64,000 nt of DNA, taken from the NCBI RefSeq assembly GCF_000379125.1, contig NZ_KB900626.1, forward strand, positions 803,167 to 867,166, read 5' to 3'. The position numbers and the translations under genes were made by a program. Below, piece after piece: positions 18,231 to 27,107 of this stretch. The number at the start of each line of letters is the position of its first letter. Within the stretch, counting starts at the first letter, position 1. The notes beneath the pieces were generated by a model. It was not told where the DNA came from, ran no database searches, and saw nothing but the letters and a program-made list of their open reading frames with translations. This stretch comes from Methylosinus sp. LW4. GTDB lineage: Bacteria > Pseudomonadota > Alphaproteobacteria > Rhizobiales > Beijerinckiaceae.

Positions 18231-18242
18231 GCCGCAGAACCA

Positions 18243-18257
18243 TCAAATGCCGTGCCA
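18243..18257 (-). promoter_or_regulatory. candidate sigma-54 promoter of glnK–amtB
   Basis: On the minus strand TGGCACG-GCAT-TTGA (18257 to 18243) matches the -24/-12 consensus TGGCACG-N4-TTGC except for the final base. It would start transcription near 18231, about 100 bases before the glnK ATG. NtrC-controlled sigma-54 expression is the known mode for glnK–amtB in many proteobacteria. Confidence 0.55.
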
Positions 18258-18410
18258 TCTCTGGCGCGCTCTCGCGGCGCGACACGAATTGGAAAAGAAC
18301 TGCAAAAAAAATCAAGTCCGTGGCGAAGCGCCGCAGGAAGCGCAGGGCCTGCTGCGAAAAGGATTTGCGCCGGCGGTTGCGGAGAGGGGCCGGAACGCCG
18401 CAGAAAGCGC

Positions 18411-18439
18411 AGGCGCCTGCAAAAAGGCGGCAGGCGCCT
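18411..18439 (-). terminator. hairpin after tesB
   Basis: A 10-bp perfect stem, aggcgcctgc (18411-18420) with gcaggcgcct (18430-18439), lies 10 bp past the tesB stop on the minus strand. The loop is A-rich on the plus strand. No strong T-run follows on the minus side, so it is probably a weak or Rho-assisted terminator. Confidence 0.55.
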
Positions 18440-18448
18440 ATAAAATCA

Positions 18449-19336
18449 TCAATCCGCTGCTCGAGTTTCGGATGAATGATCGCGGATCAGGCCCTCCTGC
18501 GCCACGGAGGCGACGAGGCGTCCGTCAAAGGAGAAAATCATTCCCCGCGTGAGCGTGCGCGCTCCGGCTGCGGTGGGGCTGTCCTGCGTGTAGAGCAGCC
18601 ATTCGTCGGCGCGGAAGGGGCGATGGAACCACAAAGCGTGATCGAGGCTCGCCACCTGCAGGCGTTCGTCGAAGATCGAGCGGCCGTGCCGCACCAGCGC
18701 CGTGTTGAGCAGCGTCATGTCGGAAAGATAGGCGAGCAGCGCCTGATGCAGGCCGATCTCGTCGCCGATGCGGTCGGCGATTCTGAACCAGATGAATTGT
18801 CGAGCATCCGCCGCGGCATTGTTCAAAAAAAAGGCGCTCGGATCGATCACGCGTATATCGACCGACGGCGATCCGGCGATGCATTGCGTGGCCGCGAGCG
18901 GGAGAAAATCGGCGAAACGCTCGGCCAGCGCGTTTTTCGTCGGCAGCGTCTCGGGCGGCGGCGCCGCCGGCGCGGGAACGGCGTGCTCTAGACCCGGCTC
19001 CTCGATATGGAACGAGGCCTCCATCGAGAAAATGGTCCGCCCGCGCTGCTTCGCCTCGCAGCGCCGCGTCGTGAAGCTCTTGCCGTCGCGCAGCCGGGTG
19101 ACGAAAAAGTCGATCGGCTCGTGCGGGTCTCCGCCGAGCAGGAAATAGGCGTGCAGGGAATGGGCGGGGCGGTCTGCCGGCACGCTGCGCTGCGCGGCGA
19201 CCAGCGCCTGGCCCACCACCTGCCCGCCATAGACGCGCGCATTCTTGCACCGGCTGTAGCCGCGATAGGCGTCCGGGCCGATCGGCTCGAGATCGAGAAG
19301 CGCGAGCAGCTCGCGCGTGGGGTTGAGCGCGTCCAT
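18449..19336 (-). CDS. tesB: acyl-CoA thioesterase II
   Basis: 295 residues. Hydrolyses medium- and long-chain acyl-CoA. Double hot-dog fold: first domain with FLLGGDPHEPIDFFVTRLRDGKSFTTRRCEAKQRGR, second domain with SLDHALWFHRPFRADEWLLYTQDSPTAAGARTLTRGMIFSFDGRLVASVAQEGLIR. The C-terminal ASVAQEGLIR is the TesB signature, and the catalytic D/T/Q triad positions appear to be kept. It follows a small Trm112-like gene after 4 bp, so the two form an operon. Confidence 0.93.
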   Translation of the reverse strand: MDALNPTRELLALLDLEPIGPDAYRGYSRCKNARVYGGQVVGQALVAAQRSVPADRPAHSLHAYFLLGGDPHEPIDFFVTRLRDGKSFTTRRCEAKQRGRTIFSMEASFHIEEPGLEHAVPAPAAPPPETLPTKNALAERFADFLPLAATQCIAGSPSVDIRVIDPSAFFLNNAAADARQFIWFRIADRIGDEIGLHQALLAYLSDMTLLNTALVRHGRSIFDERLQVASLDHALWFHRPFRADEWLLYTQDSPTAAGARTLTRGMIFSFDGRLVASVAQEGLIRDHSSETRAAD

Positions 19337-19340
19337 CGGG

Positions 19341-19565
19341 TCAGTCGACCGGCCTGGCCTCCTCCGGCAGCATGATGGGGATGCCGTCGCGGATCGGATA
19401 GGCGAGCCGCGCGGAGCGTGAGATCAGCTCCTGGCGCTCGGAATCATATTCGAGCGTCGATTTGGTGAGAGGGCAGACCAGAATTTCGAGAAGGCGCGGA
19501 TCGACCTTCGTCGCCTCGGACGCGTCCTCGCCCTCATGCGCGGGCTTGTCGGATTTGTCGCTCAT
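19341..19565 (-). CDS. Trm112-like protein (UPF0434/YcaR family)
   Basis: 74 residues. Core [49 protein letters not shown] is the family signature; zinc-ligand cysteines are mostly lost, with only VCP kept. Family members are small partners of methyltransferases or of unknown role. The ATG at 19565 ([12 protein letters not shown]) follows an AAAGG site; a 14-residue upstream extension to 19607 is less likely. Four bases separate its stop from the tesB start. Confidence 0.85.
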   Translation of the reverse strand: MSDKSDKPAHEGEDASEATKVDPRLLEILVCPLTKSTLEYDSERQELISRSARLAYPIRDGIPIMLPEEARPVD

Positions 19566-19701
19566 CGTGACGCCTTTCTGCTGCGAGCCGCGGGGCCTCG
19601 GGAACACCGGGGCTTTCTGGAAAACGCCGCAGGCAGCCTCGGCCGCGGCCCGGTTGAGGTAAAAACTATCTCGCTATATGCCGCAGCGGCGGAAAAAGTC
19701 T

Positions 19702-20370
19702 CTAATGGAATTGCGGCGGATCGTCGCTGTTCTGCGCCAGATCGAGTTCGGCCAGCGCCACCAGAATCTCGGCGCGCGAGCGCAGGTCGACGGCCTCCAG
19801 CAGCGCCTGCTTCTCGCTGGCGCCGAAGGGGCTCATCATGGCCAGCGCATTGACCAGCGCCTCATTGGGGGCGGCGTCTATGCTGGTCCAGTCGACGTCG
19901 AGCTGCGAGCCGTCGGCGAACTCGCGCAGCATGCGGATCATCCCGGTGCGATCGACATTGTCCTCGCCGGCGCCGGGCTCGAGATCGACGAGGAAGTCGT
20001 CATAGCTGACCCGGCAGCTGCGATAGGCCAGCGTCGTCGGCAGCTCCTCCTCTATGCGGAAGCGCGCTATGCCGGTGAGCGAGATGAGATAGCGGCCGTC
20101 GCCGGTCTCGGAGAAGCGCGTGATGCGGCCGGCGCAGCCGATCTTGTGCAGCGCGGGCGTCTGCTCGCGCTCGTCCTGGCCGGGCAGCGGCTGAATCATG
20201 CCGATGACGCGTTGCGAGGCGATGGCGTCGTCGACCATGGCCAGATAGCGCGGCTCGAATATGTTCAGCGGCAGCTCGCCGCGCGGCAGCAGCAGCGCGC
20301 GCGTCAGCGGGAAAACGGGAATGACGACGGGCAGGGCGCTCGTGTCTTTATAGGGATGATTGACGCTCAT
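19702..20370 (-). CDS. LON peptidase substrate-binding domain protein
   Basis: 222 residues. The whole protein is the N-terminal (PUA-like) domain of Lon: LPVVIPVFPLTRALLLPRGELPLNIFEPRYLAMVDDAI, then GRITRFSETGDGRYLISLTGIARFRI. There is no AAA or protease part. Stand-alone forms of this domain are common in alphaproteobacteria and have no settled function. Located directly downstream of the CnoX-like thioredoxin on the same strand (47 bp apart), a pairing that suggests a shared role in protein quality control (inference). Confidence 0.88.
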   Translation of the reverse strand: MSVNHPYKDTSALPVVIPVFPLTRALLLPRGELPLNIFEPRYLAMVDDAIASQRVIGMIQPLPGQDEREQTPALHKIGCAGRITRFSETGDGRYLISLTGIARFRIEEELPTTLAYRSCRVSYDDFLVDLEPGAGEDNVDRTGMIRMLREFADGSQLDVDWTSIDAAPNEALVNALAMMSPFGASEKQALLEAVDLRSRAEILVALAELDLAQNSDDPPQFH

Positions 20371-20417
20371 GGCGGTCGGCGGCGGTCGCCGCTGCTCCTC
20401 GAGAAAACGCGCTCACA

Positions 20418-21311
20418 TCATGAGAACAGCAGCGACGACAGGCGTCGCCTGGCGCCTATGGTCGCTTTGTCGAGCGGTCCCCAGGCGTCGAAGAACTGGA
20501 TGAGCTGCTTCCTCGCCCCGTCGTCGCTCCAACTACGGTCCTTTCGGATGATGTCAAGGAGCGCCGTTGCAGCCTCGTCGCGCTTGCCTTTGGCGTTGAG
20601 CGCGAGGGCGAGATCGAAGCGCGCCTGCAGATCGTCGGGATCGAAGGCGACGCGTTTTTGCAGCTCGTCGATCTCGCCGAGATCGGAGGCGGCGAGCGCA
20701 TTCTCCAGCGACGCCGCCGCGGCGGCGACCAGAGAATCGGCGCGGATGGGGTCGGGCAGGCCGTCGAGCAGCGCTTGCGCGTCGGCGAGGCGCTCCTGCT
20801 CGACATAGAGTCGGACGAGCTCGGCCGCCGCTTTCGTGTAAGGGGGCTGATGCGCGACGAGCTGAGCCAAGATCGCCTCGGCGGCCTCGAGCTGGCCCTC
20901 GCCGATCAGCGCCTCGGCGGTGAGGAAATCGTCGGTTCCCTCGTCCTCCAGCGGGCCGGCGAGGCGCTCGATGAAGCCGCGCAGCTGCTTCTCCGGCAGC
21001 GCGCCGACGAAGCCGTCCGCCGGCCGTCCGCGCTGAAAGGCGACGACGGCGGGAATGGATTTGACGCCGAGCTGTCCAGCGACCTCTGGATGCTGGTCGA
21101 TATTCATCTTGACGAGCTTGACGCGCCCGCCGGCGGCTTTCACCGCGCGCTCGAGGGCGGGCGCGAGCTGCTTGCAGGGCTCGCACCAGGGCGCCCAAAA
21201 ATCGACGAGCACGGGCTGGCGCAGAGACGCCTCGAGGACGTCGGCGCGAAAGCTCTCGGTCGTCGTCTCGATCGTTCGGGCGTCGTCTTGCGCCGTCAGT
21301 TCCGCCGCCAT
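20418..21311 (-). CDS. thioredoxin-TPR protein, CnoX/YbbN-like co-chaperone
   Basis: 297 residues. A thioredoxin domain (residues 20-125) has the active site WCEPC (cysteines 43 and 46) and SIPAVVAFQRG. It is followed by a helical TPR-like region (TAEALIGEGQLEAAEAILAQLVAHQP onwards) and a C-terminal part with DLQARFDLALALNAKGKRDEAATALLDIIRKDR, typical of YbbN. ATG 21311 (MAAELTAQDD) has a GGGAGAGGG site; a longer frame to 21392 would overlap trmB and is rejected. CnoX proteins hold oxidatively damaged clients and pass them to chaperones. The glutamate in WCEPC replaces the usual glycine. Confidence 0.88.
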   Translation of the reverse strand: MAAELTAQDDARTIETTTESFRADVLEASLRQPVLVDFWAPWCEPCKQLAPALERAVKAAGGRVKLVKMNIDQHPEVAGQLGVKSIPAVVAFQRGRPADGFVGALPEKQLRGFIERLAGPLEDEGTDDFLTAEALIGEGQLEAAEAILAQLVAHQPPYTKAAAELVRLYVEQERLADAQALLDGLPDPIRADSLVAAAAASLENALAASDLGEIDELQKRVAFDPDDLQARFDLALALNAKGKRDEAATALLDIIRKDRSWSDDGARKQLIQFFDAWGPLDKATIGARRRLSSLLFS

Positions 21312-21369
21312 CGCACCCTCTCCCGCACCGTCTGCAGAGCTTCGGCCGGTTCCGCTTCGCTCGAAAACT

Positions 21370-22092
21370 CTAGGCGTCGCGAGCTCCGTCACGACGCTCG
21401 AAAGTCAGATAGACCGGTTTGCGTCCGGCCGCCATCGCTTTCGCCTCGTATTTCGTCTGTGTCCAGCCCCGCCAGGGCGTCAGCCAATCTGCCGAGGCTC
21501 GAGCTGTCCATGCAAAATCCGTGGACTCTCGGACGCGCGCCAGCGTCCAGCCCGCATAATCGTCGATATCCGTGGCGAAACGCAATTCTCCGCCGGGGCG
21601 GATCACGCGGGCGAGCGCCGCCAATGTCTCCTTCGAGACGAAGCGGCGCTTGCGATGCCGGCGCTTGGGCCAGGGGTCCGGGTAGAAGAGATAGGTCCGG
21701 CCGAGGCTCGCCTGCGGCAGCCAGCCGATCGCCTCCGCCGCATCGCCCTGGTGGAGGCGGATATTGGCGAGGCCGAGCGCGTCGATCCGCGCGAGCAGCT
21801 TGGCCATACCATTGACGAAGGGCTCGCAGCCGATGAAGCCGACATCGGGCCGGGCGGCCGCGGCGGCGATTAGATGCTCGCCGCCGCCGAAGCCGATCTC
21901 GAGACGCACCTCCGTCACCGCGGTCGGAAACAGGCCGACGGCGGACGCGCAGGGCTGCGTGAGATCGAGCGTCAGCCGTGGCAGCAGCTCTTGCAGCAGC
22001 CGAGCCTGGCCGGCGCGCAGCGCCTTGCCCTTGCTGCGGCCGTAGAGGCGGCGCGCCACATGGGCCGCGCCGCCGTCGATCGCCTCTTCCAT
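21370..22092 (-). CDS. trmB: tRNA (guanine-N7-)-methyltransferase
   Basis: 240 residues. Makes m7G46 in tRNA with SAM. EIGFGGGEHLIAAAAARPDVGFIGCEPF is the SAM-binding motif I, and YLFYPDPWPKRRHRKRRFV is the TrmB substrate motif. ATG 22092 gives the family-typical RLYGRSKGKALRAGQARLLQELLPRL start. It follows metK on the same strand (41 bp); the enzyme uses SAM that MetK makes, and the order is conserved in Hyphomicrobiales. Confidence 0.93.
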   Translation of the reverse strand: MEEAIDGGAAHVARRLYGRSKGKALRAGQARLLQELLPRLTLDLTQPCASAVGLFPTAVTEVRLEIGFGGGEHLIAAAAARPDVGFIGCEPFVNGMAKLLARIDALGLANIRLHQGDAAEAIGWLPQASLGRTYLFYPDPWPKRRHRKRRFVSKETLAALARVIRPGGELRFATDIDDYAGWTLARVRESTDFAWTARASADWLTPWRGWTQTKYEAKAMAAGRKPVYLTFERRDGARDA

Positions 22093-22133
22093 GGCTTCGT
22101 CTCGGGCGTCTTCGTCGCCGGAAATCGCCTGCG

Positions 22134-23324
22134 TCAGGAGAATTGCGCCTTCAGCGCGTCGACGAGATCGGTGCGCTCCCAGGAGAACCCGCCTTCCTCG
22201 TCCGGCGTGCGGCCGAAATGGCCATAGGCCGAGGTGCGGGCGTAGATCGGCTTGTTGAGCTGCAGATGCTCGCGAATGCCGCGCGGCGACAGGCGGATGA
22301 TCTGCGGCAGAATGGCCTCGAGCTTGTCCTCGGGAACCTGGCCGGTGCCATGCAGATCGACATAGATCGACAGCGGCTCGGCCACGCCGATGGCGTAGGA
22401 GAGCTGCAGCGTCGCGCGATCGGCAAGGCCGGCGGCCACGATGTTCTTGGCCAGATAGCGGGCGGCGTAGGCGGCGGAGCGGTCCACCTTGGTCGGGTCC
22501 TTGCCGGAGAAGGCGCCGCCGCCATGGGGCGCGGCTCCGCCATAGGTGTCCACGATGATCTTGCGGCCGGTGAGGCCGGCGTCGCCGTCCGGGCCGCCGA
22601 TGTGGAACTTGCCGGTCGGATTGACGTGCCAAACCGTCCCCTTGGTGACGAAGCCCGCGGGCAGCGCCTCGAGGATATAGGGCTCGACGATGGCGCGAAT
22701 GTCCTGCGGCGTCAGATTCTCGTCGGTGTGCTGATGCGAGAGCACGATCTGCGTGGCCTCGACCGGCTTGCCATTCTCATAGCGCAGCGTGACCTGGCTC
22801 TTGGCGTCCGGGCCGAGGCCCTTCTCCTTGCCGGTGTGGCGGGCGTGGGCGAGCTTCTCCAGAATCTTGTGCGCGTAATAGATCGGCGCCGGCAGCAGGT
22901 CGGGCGTCTCGCGCACGGCGTAGCCGAACATGATGCCCTGATCGCCCGCGCCCTCGTCCTTATTGCCGGCGGCGTCGACGCCTTGCGCGATATCGGCGGA
23001 CTGGGCGTGCAGCAGCACCTCGACGTCGGCGTTCTGCCAATGGAAGCCGGCCTGCTCATAGCCGATGGACTTGATCGCCTTGCGGGCGACGTCGACGATC
23101 TGCTCCTTGGGAATGGCGGGGCCGCGCACCTCGCCGGCGATCACGACGCGATTGGTGGTGGCGAGCGTCTCCGCGGCGACGCGGATCTGATAAGGGTCGA
23201 CGCCGAATTTGGCGCCCTCACGAAAAAACAGATCGACGATCTCGTCGGAAATGCGGTCGCAGACCTTGTCGGGATGGCCTTCGGAAACCGACTCGCTGGT
23301 GAAAAGATAGTTCTGTCGCGTCAC
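22134..23324 (-). CDS. metK: S-adenosylmethionine synthetase
   Basis: 396 residues. Makes SAM from methionine and ATP. Key motifs: [30 protein letters not shown] and [19 protein letters not shown]. The start is GTG 23324 ([12 protein letters not shown]), with a GGAG site about 8 bases upstream; a longer frame from ATG 23378 adds 18 unlikely residues. I see no SAM riboswitch in the 150-bp leader. The XRE gene lies upstream and trmB downstream. Confidence 0.95.
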   Translation of the reverse strand: MTRQNYLFTSESVSEGHPDKVCDRISDEIVDLFFREGAKFGVDPYQIRVAAETLATTNRVVIAGEVRGPAIPKEQIVDVARKAIKSIGYEQAGFHWQNADVEVLLHAQSADIAQGVDAAGNKDEGAGDQGIMFGYAVRETPDLLPAPIYYAHKILEKLAHARHTGKEKGLGPDAKSQVTLRYENGKPVEATQIVLSHQHTDENLTPQDIRAIVEPYILEALPAGFVTKGTVWHVNPTGKFHIGGPDGDAGLTGRKIIVDTYGGAAPHGGGAFSGKDPTKVDRSAAYAARYLAKNIVAAGLADRATLQLSYAIGVAEPLSIYVDLHGTGQVPEDKLEAILPQIIRLSPRGIREHLQLNKPIYARTSAYGHFGRTPDEEGGFSWERTDLVDALKAQFS

Positions 23325-23387
23325 ATCCAATCTCCGTCCAATCGCCGCTCCGCCGCTTCGGCGGACAGACCTCTCCATTCGCCTAAA

Positions 23388-23415
23388 TCAGTACAGGCGG
23401 CGTTCGTTTCGTCAA
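23388..23415 (-). promoter_or_regulatory. candidate sigma-70 promoter of metK
   Basis: On the minus strand TTGACG (23415-23410) and TACTGA (23393-23388) lie 16 bases apart, about 64 bases before the GTG start. The -35 match is good and the -10 is weak. Confidence 0.35.
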
Positions 23416-23474
23416 GCCGTATGTGCCAAAATGTTCTTTATAGAGAACTCGGGCGGGCTGCGCCGAGCTTCGGC

Positions 23475-23918
23475 CTATTTGTCGGCCGTGTCGCCTATCG
23501 CCGGCTCCCGCGCGACTTCCTCCTGCTCGGCCAGCGTCGAGATGAGGTCGATGACGCGCTTGCGCACCTTGGGGTCCTTGATGCGGGCGAAGGCGCGATT
23601 GAGATGCAGGCCTTCCGCCGTCGAGAGGAAATCGACGACATATTGCGAGGAGGACTCCTCTGCGAAGCCGTCGCCGGAGGCCGGCTGGGCGTTGGGCGCA
23701 CCCTCGAAGAAGAAGGAGGGCGGCACGTTCAGCGTCTTGGAAATCTGCTGCAGCCGGCTCGCGCCGATGCGGTTGGTGCCTTTCTCGTATTTCTGCACTT
23801 GCTGGAAAGTGAGGCCCAGAGCCTCGCCGAGCTTCTCCTGACTCATCTTCATCAGGATGCGTTGCATGCGCACGCGACTTCCGACATGCCTGTCGATCGG
23901 ATCGGGCGCTTTTTTCAC
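23475..23918 (-). CDS. XRE-family transcriptional regulator
   Basis: 147 residues. A Cro/C1 helix-turn-helix occupies residues 9-68 (VGSRVRMQRILMKMSQEKLGEALGLTFQQVQKYEKGTNRIGASRLQQISKTLNV), followed by PPSFFFEG and a C-terminal helical part (RAFARIKDPKVRKRVIDLISTLAEQE). This architecture is widespread in alphaproteobacteria between lnt and metK. Targets are unknown; control of metK is a guess from position. Confidence 0.88.
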   Translation of the reverse strand: MKKAPDPIDRHVGSRVRMQRILMKMSQEKLGEALGLTFQQVQKYEKGTNRIGASRLQQISKTLNVPPSFFFEGAPNAQPASGDGFAEESSSQYVVDFLSTAEGLHLNRAFARIKDPKVRKRVIDLISTLAEQEEVAREPAIGDTADK

Positions 23919-24041
23919 TGCGAATGCTTCCTTTTGCTCATCAGGTGCCGCCTTTTGTTTCGAAGAGGCTGATCTACAGCGGATTTCGCCCTTTCGATCG
24001 CTGGCGCGGTGGTGCTCGCCATAGTGTCGAGGAGCGTGTCG

Positions 24042-25730
24042 TCACGCGCTCGCACGACCGGAAGTCGAACCCGCGAGGCCACGAAAGCGTCCGAACAGGG
24101 CGAAAATTATTGTGAAGAACCAAAGCGTTGAAGTCCAGCGAAAAGGATGGGCGGCAAAGGGCGGCGCATCGGCCGCGCGCGGCAGGCGCGCATCGATGAC
24201 GCCATCGACGCCGAGCGGAAGGCGGTGGAGAACGCGGCCGTAAGGGTCGACGACCGCGGAAACGCCGGTGTTGGCGACGCGCGCCAGCGGCAGCCCTTCC
24301 TCTATGCTGCGCAGACGCGCCTGGGCGAAATGCTGATAGGGTCCGCTGGTCATGCCGAACCAGCCGTCATTGGTGACATTCAGCAGCCATTGCGGCCGCT
24401 CGCCGGCGGGCTCCGCCGTCTCGCCGGGGAAGATCGCCTCATAGCAGACCAGCGGCGCGGCCAGCGGCAATCCCGGCGCGGCGAGCCGTCGCGGCCCGGT
24501 TCCTTCGTCCCACGTTCCGGGGACTAGCTGCGAGACGCCGAGCGGCGCGAGAAGCTTGGAGAGTGGCAGATATTCGCCGAAGGGCACGAGATGCGCCTTG
24601 TCATAGGCGGCGACGATGCGGCCGCCTTGGACGGCGAGGATCGAATTGAAAATCTTGGTGTGGCGCTTACCGTCCTCGCGCCGCGCATCCTCCTCCGCGC
24701 GCGCCGCGCCGGTCAGCAGCACGGCCCCGCGCATGGTCGCGGCGATGCGCGCCAGCGCCTCGGGATCGCGCGAGAGAATGAAGGGGAAGGCCGATTCCGG
24801 CCAGATCAGATGCGTTGCGTCGGCGACGCCGGAGCGGCCGGGCGCGACGGCGCGATCGGAGAGCTCGAGATAGCGGCTCACGATCGCCGGGCCGTTCTCG
24901 GGCTTGAATTTCGCGTCCTGCGGGAGATTGGGCTGCATCAGCCGCAATTTGACGCCCTCGACATATTCCGTCTTGCCTGCGCCGAGCCGCAGCGCGCCAT
25001 AGCCCGCCATGCCGATGGAGAGGACGAGCGCGACGATGATGGCCGGCGTCAGGCGGCGCGGGCCGTCGATGAGCGTCGCCGGCGCGGCGAACAGAATGAC
25101 CGCGAGAATATCCAGCCCATGCAGGCCGACGATCGCGGCGGTCTGATCGAGAAAGGGAATGGCGGCGAGCGCCATGCCGAAATCATTCCAGGGAAAGCCG
25201 GTGAGGATGTGGCCGCGCAGAAACTCCGAGGCGCCGAGCCCGGCCGCGAGCGCGAAAATGCGCGCCGAGCCGCCCGACCACAACGCCCGCGCGAGCGCGA
25301 AGCCCAGCGCCGGGAACAGCGCGAGGACGGCCGGCGCGCCGATGACGGCCAGCGGCAGCGCCCAGGCGAACTGGTCCGGCTCCACCAGCATGGCCGCGCC
25401 GAGCCACCAAAGCCCCGCGAGAAAATAGCCGAAGCCGAGCCACCAGCCGGCGCCCGCCGCGCGGCGCATGGAGCCGGCGAGATAGGAGAGGCCGCCGTCG
25501 CCGCGCGCCGAGGCCGAGCCGTCGAGCAGCCACACGGAGACGCACATGGTCACGAGCATGGCCGGCGCGAGATCGAGCGGAGCCAGAGCCAGCGCGCCCA
25601 CGGCGCCCGCGGCGAAGGCGATGGCGCGGCGCGTCCAGCCCTCGGCGAGGATGATGCGTTGCGGAAGTGTCGGCCCCGTCCGCGCGCCATCGGCGAAGGA
25701 GCGGGTGAGAAATTGCTGCGCCATGTGCAT
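24042..25730 (-). CDS. lnt: apolipoprotein N-acyltransferase
   Basis: 562 residues. Last step of lipoprotein maturation in the inner membrane. About seven hydrophobic segments in the N-terminal half precede a nitrilase-type catalytic domain with the triad Glu in LIWPESAFPF, Lys in AAYDKAHLVPFGEYLPL and Cys in PLVCYEAIFP; NVTNDGWFG is also conserved. A last membrane segment near residues 535-550 (TSTLWFFTIIFALFGRF) is typical. The start is ATG 25730 or the ATG two codons later. It precedes the XRE and metK genes on the same strand. Confidence 0.95.
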   Translation of the reverse strand: MHMAQQFLTRSFADGARTGPTLPQRIILAEGWTRRAIAFAAGAVGALALAPLDLAPAMLVTMCVSVWLLDGSASARGDGGLSYLAGSMRRAAGAGWWLGFGYFLAGLWWLGAAMLVEPDQFAWALPLAVIGAPAVLALFPALGFALARALWSGGSARIFALAAGLGASEFLRGHILTGFPWNDFGMALAAIPFLDQTAAIVGLHGLDILAVILFAAPATLIDGPRRLTPAIIVALVLSIGMAGYGALRLGAGKTEYVEGVKLRLMQPNLPQDAKFKPENGPAIVSRYLELSDRAVAPGRSGVADATHLIWPESAFPFILSRDPEALARIAATMRGAVLLTGAARAEEDARREDGKRHTKIFNSILAVQGGRIVAAYDKAHLVPFGEYLPLSKLLAPLGVSQLVPGTWDEGTGPRRLAAPGLPLAAPLVCYEAIFPGETAEPAGERPQWLLNVTNDGWFGMTSGPYQHFAQARLRSIEEGLPLARVANTGVSAVVDPYGRVLHRLPLGVDGVIDARLPRAADAPPFAAHPFRWTSTLWFFTIIFALFGRFRGLAGSTSGRASA

Positions 25731-25941
25731 CCGTTCGATTCGAATTGGCGTAACGACTTTATCCCGTCCAATGGCTACGCCCTAGAGCCGGCTGGAAAAC
25801 GGCTCTCGCATTTCAATGGGATCGAATTGTGATCGCTCGCGCTATTTGCGAGAATCGTTATCATTTCCGCGCACGGCCGCGTTGTGCGGCGGCGCACGCG
25901 GCAACGGCCGCGCGAGACGAATCGAGAGACGAATTCGCCCG

Positions 25942-26403
25942 ATGACCGCCAAGCGCCTTCTCATCCTCGCCCATGCGCCTTCGCCCAATACGGAGCGTCT
26001 GCGCGAGGCGGTTCACGCCGGCGCGCGCGAGATCGCCGGCGTCGAAATCGTGATGCGCGCGCCGCTGGAGGCGACGCCGGAGGATGCGCTCGCAGCCGAT
26101 GCGCTCATTCTGGGAACGACCGAAAATCTCGGCTATATGAGCGGCGCGCTGAAGGATTTCTTCGATCGCAGCTATTATCCCTGTCTCGAGCGCATGCAGG
26201 GCCGTCCTTATGCGCTCTATATTCGCGCCGGAAACGACGGCTCCGGCGCGCGGCGCAGCGTCGAGACGGTCGCGACCGGGCTGCGCTGGCGCGCCGTGCA
26301 GGAGCCGCTGATCTTTCGCGGGCCTTGGCGCGAGGAGTTCGTCGAGGCGTGCCGCGAGCTCGGCATGGCGATGGCGGCGGGGCTGGAGGCGGGGGTGTTT
26401 TGA
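25942..26403 (+). CDS. flavodoxin-fold NAD(P)H-dependent FMN reductase-like protein
   Basis: 153 residues. Flavodoxin-like start KRLLILAHAPSPNTERLREAVHAGARE with a phosphate-binding loop. GTTENLGYMSGALKDFFDRSYY matches the region of flavodoxin-like/NADPH-dependent FMN reductases that holds the isoalloxazine ring. Electron donor and substrate are unknown. It is divergent from lnt and 71 bp upstream of the next small frame. Confidence 0.75.
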   Translation: MTAKRLLILAHAPSPNTERLREAVHAGAREIAGVEIVMRAPLEATPEDALAADALILGTTENLGYMSGALKDFFDRSYYPCLERMQGRPYALYIRAGNDGSGARRSVETVATGLRWRAVQEPLIFRGPWREEFVEACRELGMAMAAGLEAGVF

Positions 26404-26474
26404 AGGAGGCGGCGGTCCGTCGCGCGAGGCGTCGTCGATTCCGGCGCGCCTATCTTTCTTCGCGGTCTCTCGAT

Positions 26475-26582
26475 ATGTTCGCGTATCTATTTTCGAAAGG
26501 TGCGACTTTGCGCTCGGGATTTGTCATCGGCGTCATTGCGTCGGCGCTGTTCCTTTGCATCGCTTTTCCCCACGGTCGATGA
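26475..26582 (+). CDS. possible 35-residue membrane micropeptide
   Basis: The frame ATG 26475 to TGA 26580-26582 encodes a 35-residue peptide with one hydrophobic helix (SGFVIGVIASALFLCIAF) and basic residues at both sides. It ends three bases before the next gene's ATG, which suits an operon leader gene, but no ribosome site is visible. It may be chance. Confidence 0.25.
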   Translation: MFAYLFSKGATLRSGFVIGVIASALFLCIAFPHGR

Positions 26583-26585
26583 GTC

Positions 26586-27029
26586 ATGGTGGAGGAAGAG
26601 CCCGGCATCGAATTGTTCGGCCACGGTCTGGGGCCGAGACGCGCGGAGAGCCCGCGCAAGCGATCGCTTCGCGTCGAACGCGAAGGCATAGCGATCTATG
26701 GCCACGGCCTCGGACCGCGCCCGGCTCCGCCGCCTCGCCTCGAGGAGCCCGTCGGCGAATCTCTGCATCTGCCGTCAGAGCAAGCGTGGCCGCTCGCCAT
26801 CGCGCTGATCGCTCTCGGCGCGATCTCGATCGGAATTTTCGCGCTGGCGCAGATCGTCGATCGTCAAATATGCGCGGCCGATCCGCGGCGCGATTGTGAA
26901 CGCGGCAGCGACCCGGGAGGCGGGGGCGGCGGAGGTGGGGGCGGCGGCGGCGGCGGCGGTTGGTCGGGATATCATGCCTATTACGGCGGATTCGGCGAAA
27001 GCGGCGGCTTTCACGCGGGCGGCTCGTGA
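26586..27029 (+). CDS. single-pass membrane protein with glycine-rich tail
   Basis: 147 residues. The N-terminal half holds two copies of a short motif (ELFGHGLGPRRAE and AIYGHGLGPRPAP). A membrane helix (PLAIALIALGAISIGIFALAQIV) follows, then CAADPRRDCERGSD, a run of 15 glycines, and an aromatic/glycine tail. Position next to DUF350 and a glutathionylspermidine-synthase-like gene and the low-complexity tail resemble the YjfM/DUF1190-like proteins of that operon type, but I cannot prove homology. Confidence 0.65.
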   Translation: MVEEEPGIELFGHGLGPRRAESPRKRSLRVEREGIAIYGHGLGPRPAPPPRLEEPVGESLHLPSEQAWPLAIALIALGAISIGIFALAQIVDRQICAADPRRDCERGSDPGGGGGGGGGGGGGGGWSGYHAYYGGFGESGGFHAGGS

Positions 27030-27107
27030 GACGGCGCCTGGCTGCGCTTCTATCTTTCGTTCATCCGCTTTGCTAACCTCGTCGCGATTTTTACGAGAGG
27101 ACCGACC

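Noticed and set aside
23325..23474. SAM riboswitch upstream of metK
   Set aside because: The leader contains one short GC hairpin, but none of the SAM-I, SAM-II or SAM/SAH consensus elements I know.
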